64,000 bases of DNA from Verrucomicrobiota bacterium (lineage in GTDB: Bacteria > Verrucomicrobiota > Verrucomicrobiia > Chthoniobacterales > Terrimicrobiaceae), in the NCBI GenBank assembly GCA_017305195.1, contig JAFKMU010000045.1, positions 62,001 through 126,000 on the forward strand, read 5' to 3'. This document shows, piece after piece, positions 36,551 through 44,941 of the stretch. Made by a program: the position numbers and the translations under genes. How positions within the stretch are numbered: position 1 is the stretch's first letter; every line of letters begins with the position of its first letter. The notes beneath the pieces are model-generated. The model ran no database searches and was not told where the DNA came from. It was given only the letters and a program-made list of their open reading frames with translations.

Positions 36551-36934
36551 ATGTCAAAAGAGAAAAAGAAGGAAAAATCCGCGGAGCCCAAAAAGGCTAA
36601 AACGAAGAAGTCCATCACCACCCCGGCAGCCGCACCAGTCGAACCGGCGGTCCTCCCGCCCGAGACCGAACCCAGGCCCGCCGTCGTCGCGGAGGCATCT
36701 CCCAAGCCCAAGGCCCGCCCGAAGCGCACCGCCTCGCCCCGGCCAGCGAAAGCCACACCGACCGAGATCGTCATCACCGTGGAGGAGATCAGCCTCCGGG
36801 CTTACTTCATCTCCGAACGCCGCCGCCATCTCGGCTGGCCGGGTGATGAGCACTCCGACTGGGTGGAGGCAGAGCGTCAACTCCGGGAGGAAAAGGCCAA
36901 ACCCGCAAAGAAAAAGACGGTCAAAAAAACATGA
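36551..36934 (+). CDS. DUF2934 protein with a Lys/Pro-rich N-terminus
   Basis: The product is 127 residues. The ATG at 36551 has GGAGGGA just before it, which fixes the start. About 75 residues of low complexity, rich in Lys, Pro, Ala and Glu (KEKKKEKSAEPKKAKTKKS), are followed by the DUF2934 core ISLRAYFISERRRHLGWPGDEHSDW with its W-x-x-A-E-R ending, and a basic tail. The function of DUF2934 is unknown; the basic tails suggest binding to nucleic acid or another polyanion. It is divergent from the four-TM gene. Confidence 0.78.
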   Translation: MSKEKKKEKSAEPKKAKTKKSITTPAAAPVEPAVLPPETEPRPAVVAEASPKPKARPKRTASPRPAKATPTEIVITVEEISLRAYFISERRRHLGWPGDEHSDWVEAERQLREEKAKPAKKKTVKKT

Positions 36935-36952
36935 AAACGCCTTTTTTCGCGC

Positions 36953-36958
36953 TATAAT
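36953..36958 (+). promoter_or_regulatory. TATAAT box just upstream of the Cys-rich lipoprotein
   Basis: A perfect -10 hexamer ends only 9 bases before the ATG at 36968, so transcription would start about 2-4 bases from the start codon. No good -35 box is seen at the right distance, which lowers confidence. Confidence 0.4.
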
Positions 36959-36967
36959 ACGAACGTC

Positions 36968-37147
36968 ATGAAGAACTTCCTCACCACTCTCGCCGCTTCG
37001 GTCGCCATCGTCGCCCTCGCTGGAGGTTGCGCCAGCAAGCCGCAGCCCGCTCCCACCGGCAAAGGCGTCTGCCCTGCCAAGGGTGCGTCCTGCTGCGCTG
37101 TGAAGACCCAGTGCAAGGTCAAGTCCCAGCAGTGCCCGACCCAGTAG
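36968..37147 (+). CDS. Small Cys-rich lipoprotein
   Basis: This 59-residue protein is too short for most automated calls. MKNFLTTLAASVAIVALAGGC is a clear lipoprotein signal with lipobox LAGGC. The mature part of about 39 residues has five further Cys (GVCPAKGASCCAVKTQCKV and QQC), giving a metallothionein-like or disulfide-rich chain at the envelope. No ribosome binding site is seen, and a TATAAT lies right upstream, so it may be translated from a leaderless message. It might instead be co-transcribed with the DUF2934 gene, which ends 33 bases before. The function is unknown. Confidence 0.72.
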   Translation: MKNFLTTLAASVAIVALAGGCASKPQPAPTGKGVCPAKGASCCAVKTQCKVKSQQCPTQ

Positions 37148-37167
37148 TCGAGCTGGCGCTCACCCGG

Positions 37168-37191
37168 GAAGTCGTCTAGCTGGACGACTTC
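37168..37191. terminator. Hairpin between converging lipoprotein and Hsp33 genes
   Basis: GAAGTCGTC and GACGACTTC form a perfect 9-base stem around a 6-base loop. No T run follows, so termination is uncertain. The stem covers the end of the Hsp33 gene. Confidence 0.45.
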
Positions 37192-37982
37192 TCGGTCGCG
37201 ATCCGGGCCTCGAGGGACTCCCGGGTAATGGTGTGCCGCGCTCCGCAGCGCGGACAGCTCACCCGGATGGTCTCCTCCCCCTGAAACAAATCATCCGGCT
37301 GGTGCCGCATCACCGGCGCCAGCATCGCCAGCATGCGGTCTTGGTTGCACCCGCAGGCGAAGCGGTAATACCTCTGCTCCAGCAGCCTCAGCTCGACATC
37401 CTTGTCGAGCGTCTTCACGGCCTCCACGTCGAGCCCCTTGAGCCAATCGAGGTCGCAATCCGGCTGGGCCGCGATGAGGACATACTCCTCCTCGTCATAG
37501 GGAAAGATGCGCACGAGCCGCTGCTCGCTCTGCTCGTAAAACCTCTCCATCGCGCAGAAAAAGCTGCTCCCCTCAAACTCCACGACACTGCGCCGCTGCG
37601 GCTGCTCCTCCGCCACGACATCGGCGTAAAACAGATTTTTGTCCGTCTGCCGGACATTCTCGGTGAAGACATTGCCGACCACGGTCCCCTGCTGGTTGTC
37701 ACCCGAGACAAAGACATTGGCCAGCGGATGCTGGAAGTTCACCGTCCAGGCCACCGTCTCCTTCCACGGGCGGGAGGCGCAATGCAGAGTCACCGAGGCC
37801 AGAGCCTCGCGCAGGAGTTCATCCATGGCGGGAGCCAACTGGATCCCGGAGTCCATCTGATGAAGATACAGGTTGGCGTAGAGTTCGCCGAAATCCGCCC
37901 GCGCGACCAGGGCGTTCCGAACCCTGGCAAAGTAGGTCCTGACTTCGATCCCGCGATCCTGATCTTCGGAAGGTTCACTCAT
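37176..37982 (-). CDS. hslO: Hsp33 family redox-regulated chaperone
   Basis: The product is 268 residues. The C-terminal zinc switch is intact: CGC in YRFACGCNQDRM and, about 30 residues on, CPRC in RVSCPRCGARHTI, the CxC-CxxC arrangement of Hsp33. The N-terminal domain is divergent from E. coli Hsp33 (it opens DQDRGIEVRTYFARVRNALVARADF) but has the right length. Oxidation releases zinc and turns on holdase activity in the cytosol. It converges with the lipoprotein gene and is followed upstream, after 45 bases, by terC on the same strand. Confidence 0.85.
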   Translation of the reverse strand: MSEPSEDQDRGIEVRTYFARVRNALVARADFGELYANLYLHQMDSGIQLAPAMDELLREALASVTLHCASRPWKETVAWTVNFQHPLANVFVSGDNQQGTVVGNVFTENVRQTDKNLFYADVVAEEQPQRRSVVEFEGSSFFCAMERFYEQSEQRLVRIFPYDEEEYVLIAAQPDCDLDWLKGLDVEAVKTLDKDVELRLLEQRYYRFACGCNQDRMLAMLAPVMRHQPDDLFQGEETIRVSCPRCGARHTITRESLEARIATEKSSS

Positions 37983-38027
37983 GCGTCTACCTTAGCCTAA
38001 ATCCCTCCGCATGCCAAACCCTCCGGC

Positions 38028-38813
38028 TTACTCGGAGATTTGCTGGTGCAGCTTGACCGGCTTCTCCTTCCCGCGGCCCATGCGGATGTTGAGAAACTCG
38101 ACGAAGACCGAAAAGCCCATGGCAAAGTAAATGTAGCCCTTCGGCACATGCTGGCCGCAGCCATCCGCGATGAGAGCCACGCCGATGAGGAGCAGGAAGC
38201 TCAGGGCCAGCATCTTGATGGTCGGGTGCCGGTCGACAAAGTCACTGATCGGACCGGAGCAGAACATCATGAAGATCACGGCCGCGATCACGGCGGCGAT
38301 CATGATCGGGATGTTATTGACCATTCCCACGGCGGTAATGACGGAATCGAGCGAGAAGACAATGTCGATGAGGACGATCTGGATGATGGTGGTCGAAAAG
38401 GACGCCACCGCGCGCCCGACAGAGTGCTCCTCTTCCTCCCCTTCGAGCTTGGCGTGAATCTCATGCGTGCTTTTCCAGACCAGGAAGAGACCGCCGAGGA
38501 CAAGGATGAGATCGCGACCCGTCACGCCATGGCCGAAGACTTCGAAGAGCGGCTTCACCAGCGTCGCCATCCAGGAGATGGAGAGCAGCAGCAGCACGCG
38601 GGTGATCATCGCCAGCGAGAGACCGATAAGACGCGCCTTGGCCTGCTGATGCTTGGGCAGCTTGGAGGCCAGGATCGAGATAAAGATGATGTTGTCGATG
38701 CCCAGCACGACCTCGAGAACACAGAGGGTGATGAAGGCAATCGCGAGTTCCGCAGGGGAACCATGTCCGGTGGAAATCGCAGCAGCGGCCAGAATCGGCA
38801 GAAAAGCAATCAT
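38028..38813 (-). CDS. TerC/YoaE family membrane protein
   Basis: The 261-residue protein has about seven TM helices. VLEVVLGIDNIIFISIL and QIVLIDIVFSLDSVITAVGMV carry the paired conserved acidic residues of the TerC family; these proteins are linked to tellurite resistance and, in other lineages, to manganese export or metal loading of secreted enzymes. A His/Glu-rich cytosolic loop (KLEGEEEEHSVG) lies in the middle. It stands alone, without ter genes, so a metal-handling role is more likely than tellurite resistance. Confidence 0.85.
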   Translation of the reverse strand: MIAFLPILAAAAISTGHGSPAELAIAFITLCVLEVVLGIDNIIFISILASKLPKHQQAKARLIGLSLAMITRVLLLLSISWMATLVKPLFEVFGHGVTGRDLILVLGGLFLVWKSTHEIHAKLEGEEEEHSVGRAVASFSTTIIQIVLIDIVFSLDSVITAVGMVNNIPIMIAAVIAAVIFMMFCSGPISDFVDRHPTIKMLALSFLLLIGVALIADGCGQHVPKGYIYFAMGFSVFVEFLNIRMGRGKEKPVKLHQQISE

Positions 38814-38864
38814 GTGAGCGACGCCTTCTACTATGGCGTGCGCCCTTTGGGAAGCGTAACGCGC

Positions 38865-39449
38865 CTAGTTTCCCGGGATGATATGGCGCCCCGGCACAAT
38901 CACCCGCCCGAGAGCTTCCTCAAGCTTCGGCGCGAGGGCCGGATCGACCTGCCGGATGCGTTCGTTTCCGTCGGCCAGATCGACGATCAGCAGTGATCTG
39001 CCTCCGCCCAGCCCGGCATACATCAGCCGGACACACCAGATCAGCAGACCCAGGAGAACGATGCCCCAGACGATCCACTCGGTATGGTTCTGCTTCGGGA
39101 TGGGCACCAGAGCCACACAAACCGCCAGCACCCCGACAATGATGGCCCCGATGATCGGCCTGGCCCGACGGACCTTCTGCTTCTGGACGGAAGCCCGCAG
39201 GATCAGCGGCGCCAGCAGGCTGACCCCATCCACCTCGACCCGGTCGGAAAACACCCGCACCCCATCACATTCGAAATCCGGAGGCTCTTCCTCCTCAAAC
39301 AAGGAGGACAGCGGCTGCCACTCCTCCAAGCCTTCCCACCAGACAAGATCCTCGGGGGTAAAAGTCCCCTCCTCCACGTGAACCTCGAGTTCCTCCGTGG
39401 TGTACGGCCCCCATTTTTCCCCGTCTTTTAGCACCAGGATTGTGCTCAT
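38865..39449 (-). CDS. GYF_2-domain membrane protein
   Basis: The 194-residue protein starts with a GYF_2-like module (about 1-50: WGPYTTEELEVHVEEGTFTPEDLVWWEGLEEWQPLSSLF) that in other proteins binds peptides. A linker (FECDGVRVFSDRVEVDGVSLL) comes next, then two TM helices (about 103-120 and 128-148) and a cytosolic tail. GYF_2 proteins with two TM helices are frequent in PVC bacteria; the function is unknown. It stands alone on the minus strand, divergent from the NUDIX gene. Confidence 0.72.
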   Translation of the reverse strand: MSTILVLKDGEKWGPYTTEELEVHVEEGTFTPEDLVWWEGLEEWQPLSSLFEEEEPPDFECDGVRVFSDRVEVDGVSLLAPLILRASVQKQKVRRARPIIGAIIVGVLAVCVALVPIPKQNHTEWIVWGIVLLGLLIWCVRLMYAGLGGGRSLLIVDLADGNERIRQVDPALAPKLEEALGRVIVPGRHIIPGN

Positions 39450-39541
39450 TACGGTGAGAAAAACGTAACAATTCGCGAAAGTCGTGACAAGACATTCCCG
39501 CCATTGTCAGCGGTGGCGAGGCTCCCTATGGTGATCGCACG

Positions 39542-40045
39542 ATGAACGTGGATTGGACGACGTGGGAGCCAAAGGAACGGGCAACATTGCTTTTTGTCAT
39601 CAAAGACGGCCAGATCCTCCTCATTCGCAAAAAACGGGGTTTGGGCGCTGGCAAGATCAACGGGCCGGGCGGGCGCCTGGAGCCCGGCGAGACACCCGAG
39701 GAAGCCGCCGTGCGCGAAACCATCGAGGAGCTTCGCATCACGCCCCTTTCGCCGGAATGGCGCGGACGCCTGCACTTCCAATTCGTCGACGGCTACAGTC
39801 TCACGTGCAGCGTCTTCGTCTCCCCCGACTACCGGGGAGAGCCGATGGAAACGCCCGAGGCGCTGCCAATCTGGACTCCGCTCGATGCCATTCCTTACCA
39901 CGAAATGTGGGCGGATGACGCCCACTGGCTCCCAGGCGTGATCGCCGGGGGAGAGTTTGAGGGATTTTTCGTTTTCGACGGGGAAAAAATGCTTTCTCAC
40001 GACGTGCGGTGGCTGAAAAACCCGGCGGTCGCAGAAGTTTTTTAA
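39542..40045 (+). CDS. NUDIX hydrolase, MTH1/MutT-like
   Basis: The 167-residue protein has a complete NUDIX box: GGRLEPGETPEEAAVRETIEE fits G-x5-E-x7-R-E-U-x-E-E. The N-terminal ERATLLFVIKDGQILLIRKKRGLGAGKINGPGG and the later WADDAHWLPGVIAGGEFEGFFVFDG are very like MTH1-type 8-oxo-dGTP diphosphatases, so nucleotide-pool cleaning is a good guess. It stands alone and is followed by a strong hairpin that separates it from pxpBCA. Confidence 0.85.
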   Translation: MNVDWTTWEPKERATLLFVIKDGQILLIRKKRGLGAGKINGPGGRLEPGETPEEAAVRETIEELRITPLSPEWRGRLHFQFVDGYSLTCSVFVSPDYRGEPMETPEALPIWTPLDAIPYHEMWADDAHWLPGVIAGGEFEGFFVFDGEKMLSHDVRWLKNPAVAEVF

Positions 40046-40054
40046 GATTTTCCC

Positions 40055-40082
40055 TTGCGTGTCAGACGCGATTGCATACTTT
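40055..40082 (+). promoter_or_regulatory. Candidate promoter for the pxpBCA leader
   Basis: TTGCGT (40055-40060) and TACTTT (40077-40082) are 16 bases apart. Transcription would start near 40089, just before the two overlapping hairpins that precede pxpB. Both boxes are imperfect. Confidence 0.35.
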
Positions 40083-40104
40083 GGAAACTGTTCTGGGGGG
40101 AACA

Positions 40105-40146
40105 ACAGCCCACCGTGGCATTCGTCGCGGTGGGCTGTATCTTTTT
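40105..40146 (+). terminator. Strong hairpin with T run before pxpB (terminator or attenuator)
   Basis: ACAGCCCACCG (40105-40115) pairs perfectly with CGGTGGGCTGT (40128-40138), followed by ATCTTTTT. The T run runs straight into AGGGA, the likely ribosome binding site of pxpB. A weaker upstream pairing, CTGTT (40088-40092) with AACAG (40104-40108), would compete with the left arm. Confidence 0.75.
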
Positions 40147-40160
40147 AGGGATTCGCCGAT

Positions 40161-40808
40161 ATGGACGGGGTTTCCATCGAATCATGGGGTCCATCGGCGC
40201 TGATCGTGCGCTTTGCCGATTCCCCAAGTCCTGCCTCACTGGAACGCTGCCGCGGTCTTCTTGCCGCGCTGGACACTCTCGGATTGCCTCCCGGGACGGA
40301 AATCTTGCCGGGATACGGTGAAATATTGGTCGATCTCCCGGAGAGCCTTCCTCTCGCGGAAGGGCGTCGGCTCGTCGCGGAGACTATTGCCCAGGCGGAG
40401 GCCATCTCCGCGGACGGTGCGCCTCTTCATCGGATCTCTCTCGTCTACGATGGCCCGGATCTCGCCGAGTTTGCGGAGCGGGTCGGCCTCACGATTCCAG
40501 AGATTGCGGAGATTCATTCTGCCGCGATCTATGACGTGTTTCTGATCGGCTTTGCGCCGGGATTTACCTACCTCGGCCCGCTCGATCCCCGGCTGCATCT
40601 CGCCCGCAAGAACACTCCCCGCCCGCGAGTGGAGGCAGGCAGCGTGGGAATCGGAGGCTCTCACACCGGCATCTACAGCATCGCCTCGCCCGGCGGCTGG
40701 TGGCTGCTCGGGCGTACGACCACGACCCTCTTCGACCCGACTCGCAACGATGCCCGGGCCTTCCGATTTTCGCTGGGAGACAGGGTGAAGTTCGACCCAA
40801 TGACATGA
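40161..40808 (+). CDS. pxpB: 5-oxoprolinase subunit PxpB
   Basis: The product is 215 residues. The KipI/PxpB fold is recognised from LHRISLVYDGPDLAEFAERVGLT, IYDVFLIGFAPGFTYLGPLDPRLHLARK and the closing GSVGIGGSHTGIYSIASPGGW. With PxpC and PxpA it opens 5-oxoproline to glutamate with ATP, repairing a spontaneous product of glutamine. AGGGA lies 9 bases upstream, directly after the T run of the hairpin. Its TGA overlaps the pxpC start (ATGA). Confidence 0.9.
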   Translation: MDGVSIESWGPSALIVRFADSPSPASLERCRGLLAALDTLGLPPGTEILPGYGEILVDLPESLPLAEGRRLVAETIAQAEAISADGAPLHRISLVYDGPDLAEFAERVGLTIPEIAEIHSAAIYDVFLIGFAPGFTYLGPLDPRLHLARKNTPRPRVEAGSVGIGGSHTGIYSIASPGGWWLLGRTTTTLFDPTRNDARAFRFSLGDRVKFDPMT

Positions 40809-41659
40809 GCACTCCCTCGCTGGAAATCGTCGAGGCGCCGGCCGTGAGCGTGCAGGACGCAGGGCGCAAATACTGGCGCGCCTACGGCGTCCCCACCGGA
40901 GGCGCCATGGATCAGGAGTCGATGCGCCAAGCCAATCGGCTGGCAGGCAACCAGGACGATGCGCCCGTGCTGGAAATCGCCTTTGCCCTCGTAACGCTCC
41001 GCGTGCTCGCCGAGGTCACCATCGCCATCACTGGCGCAGACGCTTCGTCGAGCCATCCTCTCTGGAAAAGCCTCAAAGTCGCCTCCGGCGATACCGTGCG
41101 TCTGCGGGGCGCAAGAGCCGGCCTGTGGTCGTATCTCGCCCTCGGAGGCGGCGTGGAAGCCCCCAGCTTCCTGGGCAGCGCGAGCGTCAATCAACGGGCC
41201 GGCATCGGGCGGATGTTTCGTCCCGGGGATGTCATCTGTCGCCAGAGCGATGTCCAACCCGGTCAGATCGCCGGGCGTTTTTTATCTCCCGACGCGATTC
41301 CGGACTGGAACCATTCCCCCTCCCTCACCGTCTGGCCCGGCCCGGAATGGATGGCATTCCCGGACGCGTCGCGCTCCCGATTCCTCACAGGGGAATGGGA
41401 GATCTCACCGCAAAGCGACCGCACGGGCTATCGCCTGCGGGGCTCAACCATATCCGGCGGATCTGCGGGCATCCTGAGCGGACCGATGCTGACCGGGACC
41501 ATCCAGGTGCCCCCGAGCGGAGAGCCGATCGTCCTCATGCGGGATGGTCCGACCGTCGGAGGATATGCCCGGCTCGCCTCGGTATCGGGGCCCGATCTCA
41601 ACCTGCTTGCCCAATGCGCACCCGGCACCCGGGTCCGTTTCAAAATCAACACGCCATGA
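40805..41659 (+). CDS. pxpC: 5-oxoprolinase subunit PxpC
   Basis: The product is 284 residues, close to the family size. VQDAGRKYWRAYGVPTGGAMDQESMRQANRLAGN is the typical PxpC/KipA opening, and SGPMLTGTIQVPPSGEPIVLMRDGPTVGGYARLA the conserved C-terminal block. It acts as part of the PxpABC complex, probably in phosphate transfer. The start at 40805 is fixed by the ATGA overlap with pxpB; it also ends in an ATGA overlap with pxpA. Confidence 0.9.
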   Translation: MSTPSLEIVEAPAVSVQDAGRKYWRAYGVPTGGAMDQESMRQANRLAGNQDDAPVLEIAFALVTLRVLAEVTIAITGADASSSHPLWKSLKVASGDTVRLRGARAGLWSYLALGGGVEAPSFLGSASVNQRAGIGRMFRPGDVICRQSDVQPGQIAGRFLSPDAIPDWNHSPSLTVWPGPEWMAFPDASRSRFLTGEWEISPQSDRTGYRLRGSTISGGSAGILSGPMLTGTIQVPPSGEPIVLMRDGPTVGGYARLASVSGPDLNLLAQCAPGTRVRFKINTP

Positions 41660-42354
41660 AAGACATCAACTGCGACCTCGGCGAAGGAGAATCCGCCGCC
41701 CGGACACGGGCGCTGCTCCGTTACGCCACCTCGGCCAATATCGCCTGCGGAGGACATGCGGGCGACATCGCATCGATGGATCGCTGCCTGCAACTCTGCG
41801 CCGAGCTGGCCGTGCACCCCGGAGCGCATCCGGGCCACTTCGACCGTGAGAATTTCGGCCGGGCCGAGCAGCCGGTTTCCCCCAGGGAGCTCACCCTCCT
41901 GCTTTCCCAGCAGATCGGCGCCTTGCAGCTCGTGGCGACAAGTCACCGAATGCGCCTCCGCCATGTGAAGCTCCACGGCGCGCTCTACCATCAGGTCGAC
42001 CGAAGCAGGGCATTGACTAAAGCCTATCTGGATTTCGTCGCCGCTTTCTGCCCTGGACTTCGAATCATCGCCCTCGCGGGCGGCAGGGTACATCTTGAGG
42101 CCAAACGCCGGAAAATGGCGGTCTGGGGAGAGGCCTTCGCCGAGCGACGCTACCGGGAGGACGGCACACTGGCCCCCCGCACGGAAGCAGGCGCGGTTTT
42201 GGAAGACCCGGAAGAAATTCGCCGCCAACTGGCGAGACTGGCCGACCGGAATACGGTCGACACCATTTGCGTGCACTCGGACTCTCCGCAGGCCACGCGA
42301 ACTCTGAAAATCGTCGCCGGGGCGCTCGGCCCCGGCGGACGAAAGAAACAATAA
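41656..42354 (+). CDS. pxpA: 5-oxoprolinase subunit PxpA
   Basis: The 232-residue LamB/YcsF-type protein starts with MKDINCDLGEGE, which carries the conserved Asp, and continues with NIACGGHAGD. VKLHGALYHQV and ICVHSDSP are also diagnostic. It is slightly shorter than E. coli PxpA (244). It completes the pxpBCA operon and converges on ilvB, whose stop lies 2 bases away. Confidence 0.9.
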   Translation: MKDINCDLGEGESAARTRALLRYATSANIACGGHAGDIASMDRCLQLCAELAVHPGAHPGHFDRENFGRAEQPVSPRELTLLLSQQIGALQLVATSHRMRLRHVKLHGALYHQVDRSRALTKAYLDFVAAFCPGLRIIALAGGRVHLEAKRRKMAVWGEAFAERRYREDGTLAPRTEAGAVLEDPEEIRRQLARLADRNTVDTICVHSDSPQATRTLKIVAGALGPGGRKKQ

Positions 42355-42355
42355 C

Positions 42356-44128
42356 CTACTCGGTGATGATGTCCTTGTACGTGAGCCCTGCCGGGATCAT
42401 CGGCAGCACGTGCTCGGTGTACGGGGTCATCACGTCAAGGACGTAGGCTTCCTTCGAGTCGAGCATGCGCTGGACGGCGGCGCGGAGGTCCTTCTTGTGG
42501 AGGACGCGCTCGCATTTCACGCCGAAGCCCTTGCAGATCTCGACATAGTCGGGGTAGATGCGCTTCAGGTCGCGCGGATCACCGAGGAAGGTGTGGCCGC
42601 GGTTGCTGGAGTAGAAGCGATCCTCCCACTGCACCACCATGCCGAGGTGCTGGTTGTTGAGGATGATGGCCTTGGCGGCGATGCCCTCGATATGCGCGGT
42701 GGCAAGCTCCTGCACGTTCATCAGGAACGAACCGTCGCCATCGATGTCGATGACTTCCTTGTGCGGCAGAGCCACCTTCGCGCCCAGAGCGGCGGGATAA
42801 CCGAAGCCCATGGAACCGAGACCAGCGGAGCTCACAAAGGTGCGCGGCTCGCTGTAGTTGTAGAACTGGCCGGCCCACATCTGGTGCTGGCCCACGCCCG
42901 TCGTGATGATGGCCTCGCCCTTGGTCAGCTCGTTGAGGAGCTTGATCACGTGCTGCGGCTGGATCGCGTCCGGCGTGTCGTTGTAGGACAGCGGGTGCTT
43001 CTTCTTCCAGCCGTCGATCAGCTTGTACCACTCGGGGTAGCGGGTGAAGGATTTGGCGCGCTTCAGGCCCTGCTTGTCGAGGATTCCATTGGCGCGGGAA
43101 AGGGCATACTTCAGATCGCTCAGGATCGGCAGGCGCACGAGCTTGTTCTTGTTCAGCTCGGAGTTGTCGATGTCGATGTGGATGATCGTGCCGTGCTCGC
43201 AGAATTTCTCGACCTTGCCCGTCACGCGGTCGTCGAAACGCACGCCGATGGCGATAAGGAGGTCGGCTTCGTTGGCGGCATTGTTGGCGTACACGGTGCC
43301 GTGCATGCCGAGCCACTTGAGCGAGAGCGGATGGGTCTCCGGGAAGGAGCCGATACCCATGAGGGTCGTCGTCACCGGGATCTGGGTGCGCTCGGCGAAC
43401 TCGATGAGCTCCTTGGAGGCTTCACCGGTGATCACACCGCCACCGCAGTAGATCACGGGCTTCTTGGCACTCTGGATCAGGCCGATCATCTCGTTGATGG
43501 CCACGTCGTCAGCCTTCACCACGGAATTGTAGCCACGCAGCGCCACTTCCTTCGGATAAATGGGCTGGGCGCGCTGGTTCTGGATGTTTTTCGGGATGTC
43601 GATGAGCACCGGACCGGGGCGGCCGCTCTGCGCGATGTGGAAGGCTTCCTTCACGATGCGCGGGATGTCATTGATGTCCCACACGAGATAGCTGTGCTTC
43701 ACGATCGGAAGCGTGAGGCCGAACATGTCGGTCTCCTGAAAAGCGCCACGGCCGATCATGTCCTGATTCACCTGGCCGGTAATGGCCACGAGCGGCACGG
43801 AGTCCATGTAGGCATCGGCAATACCGGTGACGAGATTCGTCGCGCCCGGGCCGGAGGTGGCCATACAGACACCAGCCTTGCCCGTCACGCGGGCGTAACC
43901 CTCGGCGGCAAACACACCGCCCTGCTCGTGGCGGGGCAGGATCACGCGGATCTTTTTGGACTTGGTCAGCGCCTGGTGGATCGGCATGGAAGCTCCACCG
44001 GGATAGGCAAAAATGACGTCGACCCCCTCGCGCTCCAGGCAATTTACAAGAATGCTGGCCCCGTCAGTGAGCTGGCCACGATCCGGCGCGGCCTTCGGGG
44101 ATTTGGAGGAGGTTTTCTTTGTCTTCAT
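42356..44128 (-). CDS. ilvB: Acetolactate synthase large subunit
   Basis: The 590-residue ThDP enzyme has the catalytic Glu in [17 protein letters not shown], the FAD region, and the ThDP motif [20 protein letters not shown]...ILNNQ. It makes acetolactate for valine, leucine and isoleucine synthesis. The sequence follows biosynthetic AHAS ([22 protein letters not shown]) rather than catabolic AlsS. A Lys/Ser-rich leader of about 20 residues precedes the fold. No regulatory subunit gene ilvN lies next to it; it may be elsewhere. A near-palindrome stands 36-51 bases upstream. Confidence 0.92.
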   Translation of the reverse strand: MKTKKTSSKSPKAAPDRGQLTDGASILVNCLEREGVDVIFAYPGGASMPIHQALTKSKKIRVILPRHEQGGVFAAEGYARVTGKAGVCMATSGPGATNLVTGIADAYMDSVPLVAITGQVNQDMIGRGAFQETDMFGLTLPIVKHSYLVWDINDIPRIVKEAFHIAQSGRPGPVLIDIPKNIQNQRAQPIYPKEVALRGYNSVVKADDVAINEMIGLIQSAKKPVIYCGGGVITGEASKELIEFAERTQIPVTTTLMGIGSFPETHPLSLKWLGMHGTVYANNAANEADLLIAIGVRFDDRVTGKVEKFCEHGTIIHIDIDNSELNKNKLVRLPILSDLKYALSRANGILDKQGLKRAKSFTRYPEWYKLIDGWKKKHPLSYNDTPDAIQPQHVIKLLNELTKGEAIITTGVGQHQMWAGQFYNYSEPRTFVSSAGLGSMGFGYPAALGAKVALPHKEVIDIDGDGSFLMNVQELATAHIEGIAAKAIILNNQHLGMVVQWEDRFYSSNRGHTFLGDPRDLKRIYPDYVEICKGFGVKCERVLHKKDLRAAVQRMLDSKEAYVLDVMTPYTEHVLPMIPAGLTYKDIITE

Positions 44129-44163
44129 GAGATTTGACGTGAACCGGATACTTTAACGAGCCA

Positions 44164-44179
44164 TCTGGCAATTACCAGA
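44164..44179. promoter_or_regulatory. Near-palindrome upstream of ilvB
   Basis: TCTGGCAATTACCAGA has 5-base perfect arms and one internal mismatch. It lies 36-51 bases before the ilvB start, where a repressor or activator could bind. No matching regulator is in the window. Confidence 0.35.
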
Positions 44180-44213
44180 CCAAAAAGCACCCAACATGAG
44201 ATGCGATAAAAAA

Positions 44214-44243
44214 GAAAAAGCCCCGCATTGCTGCGGGGCTTTT
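44214..44243 (-). terminator. Terminator of the pseudopilin gene
   Basis: AAAAGCCCCGC (44216-44226) pairs with GCGGGGCTTTT (44233-44243) around a 6-base loop. On the minus strand a T-rich run follows (CTTTTTCTTTTTT). It separates the pseudopilin from ilvB. Confidence 0.85.
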
Positions 44244-44266
44244 GAAAAGGACGCTGTAGTCAGTCG

Positions 44267-44881
44267 TTACTGAAGCGCAGTCGGGGCGTTCGTGGTGCCG
44301 ACCGTCGTCGATCCGAGGCCAACCAGATTGGCGTTCGTGCCCTGCTGTGCGCGGAGGATCGTCGCATCACCACCCTTGCGAACCACCACGATACCCTTGT
44401 CTTTGTAAGGCGAGGGGCTGGCTGTCGTAGGAGCAGTGTACGGAGTGTAGTTGTAGGTGCAGGCAAATAGCGTGTTGCCGCCATCATCTTCACCCACTGC
44501 AAAAATCTTCACCGCGCTCAAGGTGGCGCTAACCGGGATCTGGTTGAGGTTAACCGGAGTCTTGCCCGGAGCGGAAAGCATCTTGGCGAGATCCTGAGCC
44601 TGGAGGTAACCATTGGTCAAATTGTTCTGCCACACCGTGAAACCCATGGCTTGGTTATTCGTGGTGGTCCAAGCCGGGCCGTCTCCCGACGTCGTCGCAT
44701 CCAGCGAATAGGTCTGGGTAGCAAGCTGAAGCTGGCGCATGTTGCTCATCGTCTGGGTCATCTGACCACGGGCGAGAGCACCGGTGATGGCCGGCAGGGC
44801 GAGGGCTGCGAGGATGCCAATGATCGAGATGACGACGAGCAGCTCGATCAACGTGAACGCGGAGGAACGAAGTAGTTTCAT
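44267..44881 (-). CDS. Type II secretion/type IV pilin-like pseudopilin
   Basis: The 204-residue protein has the class III signal and helix FTLIELLVVISIIGILAALALPAI with Glu5 after the cleavage site, and then a polar domain with many Thr, Ala and Pro and few Cys (one at FACTYNYTPY). Prepilin peptidase would cut before FTLIE. Such single pseudopilins occur in many copies in Verrucomicrobiota and related phyla. The start at 44881 (MKLLRSSAFTLIE) gives the right short leader; an ATG at 44908 is also in frame. It has its own terminator. Confidence 0.85.
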   Translation of the reverse strand: MKLLRSSAFTLIELLVVISIIGILAALALPAITGALARGQMTQTMSNMRQLQLATQTYSLDATTSGDGPAWTTTNNQAMGFTVWQNNLTNGYLQAQDLAKMLSAPGKTPVNLNQIPVSATLSAVKIFAVGEDDGGNTLFACTYNYTPYTAPTTASPSPYKDKGIVVVRKGGDATILRAQQGTNANLVGLGSTTVGTTNAPTALQ

Positions 44882-44941
44882 TGGGGTGATGAGATATGGT
44901 CTCCCCATAACCCTGATTTGTCAATCGTTTCCAGAGGGAAA

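Noticed and set aside
38028-38813. Tellurite resistance as the role of the TerC protein
   Set aside because: No other ter gene is present; the family is broader and often linked to metal homeostasis.
42410-44137. A 575-codon plus-strand frame opposite ilvB
   Set aside because: It is an antisense shadow: ilvB on the other strand has all catalytic motifs.
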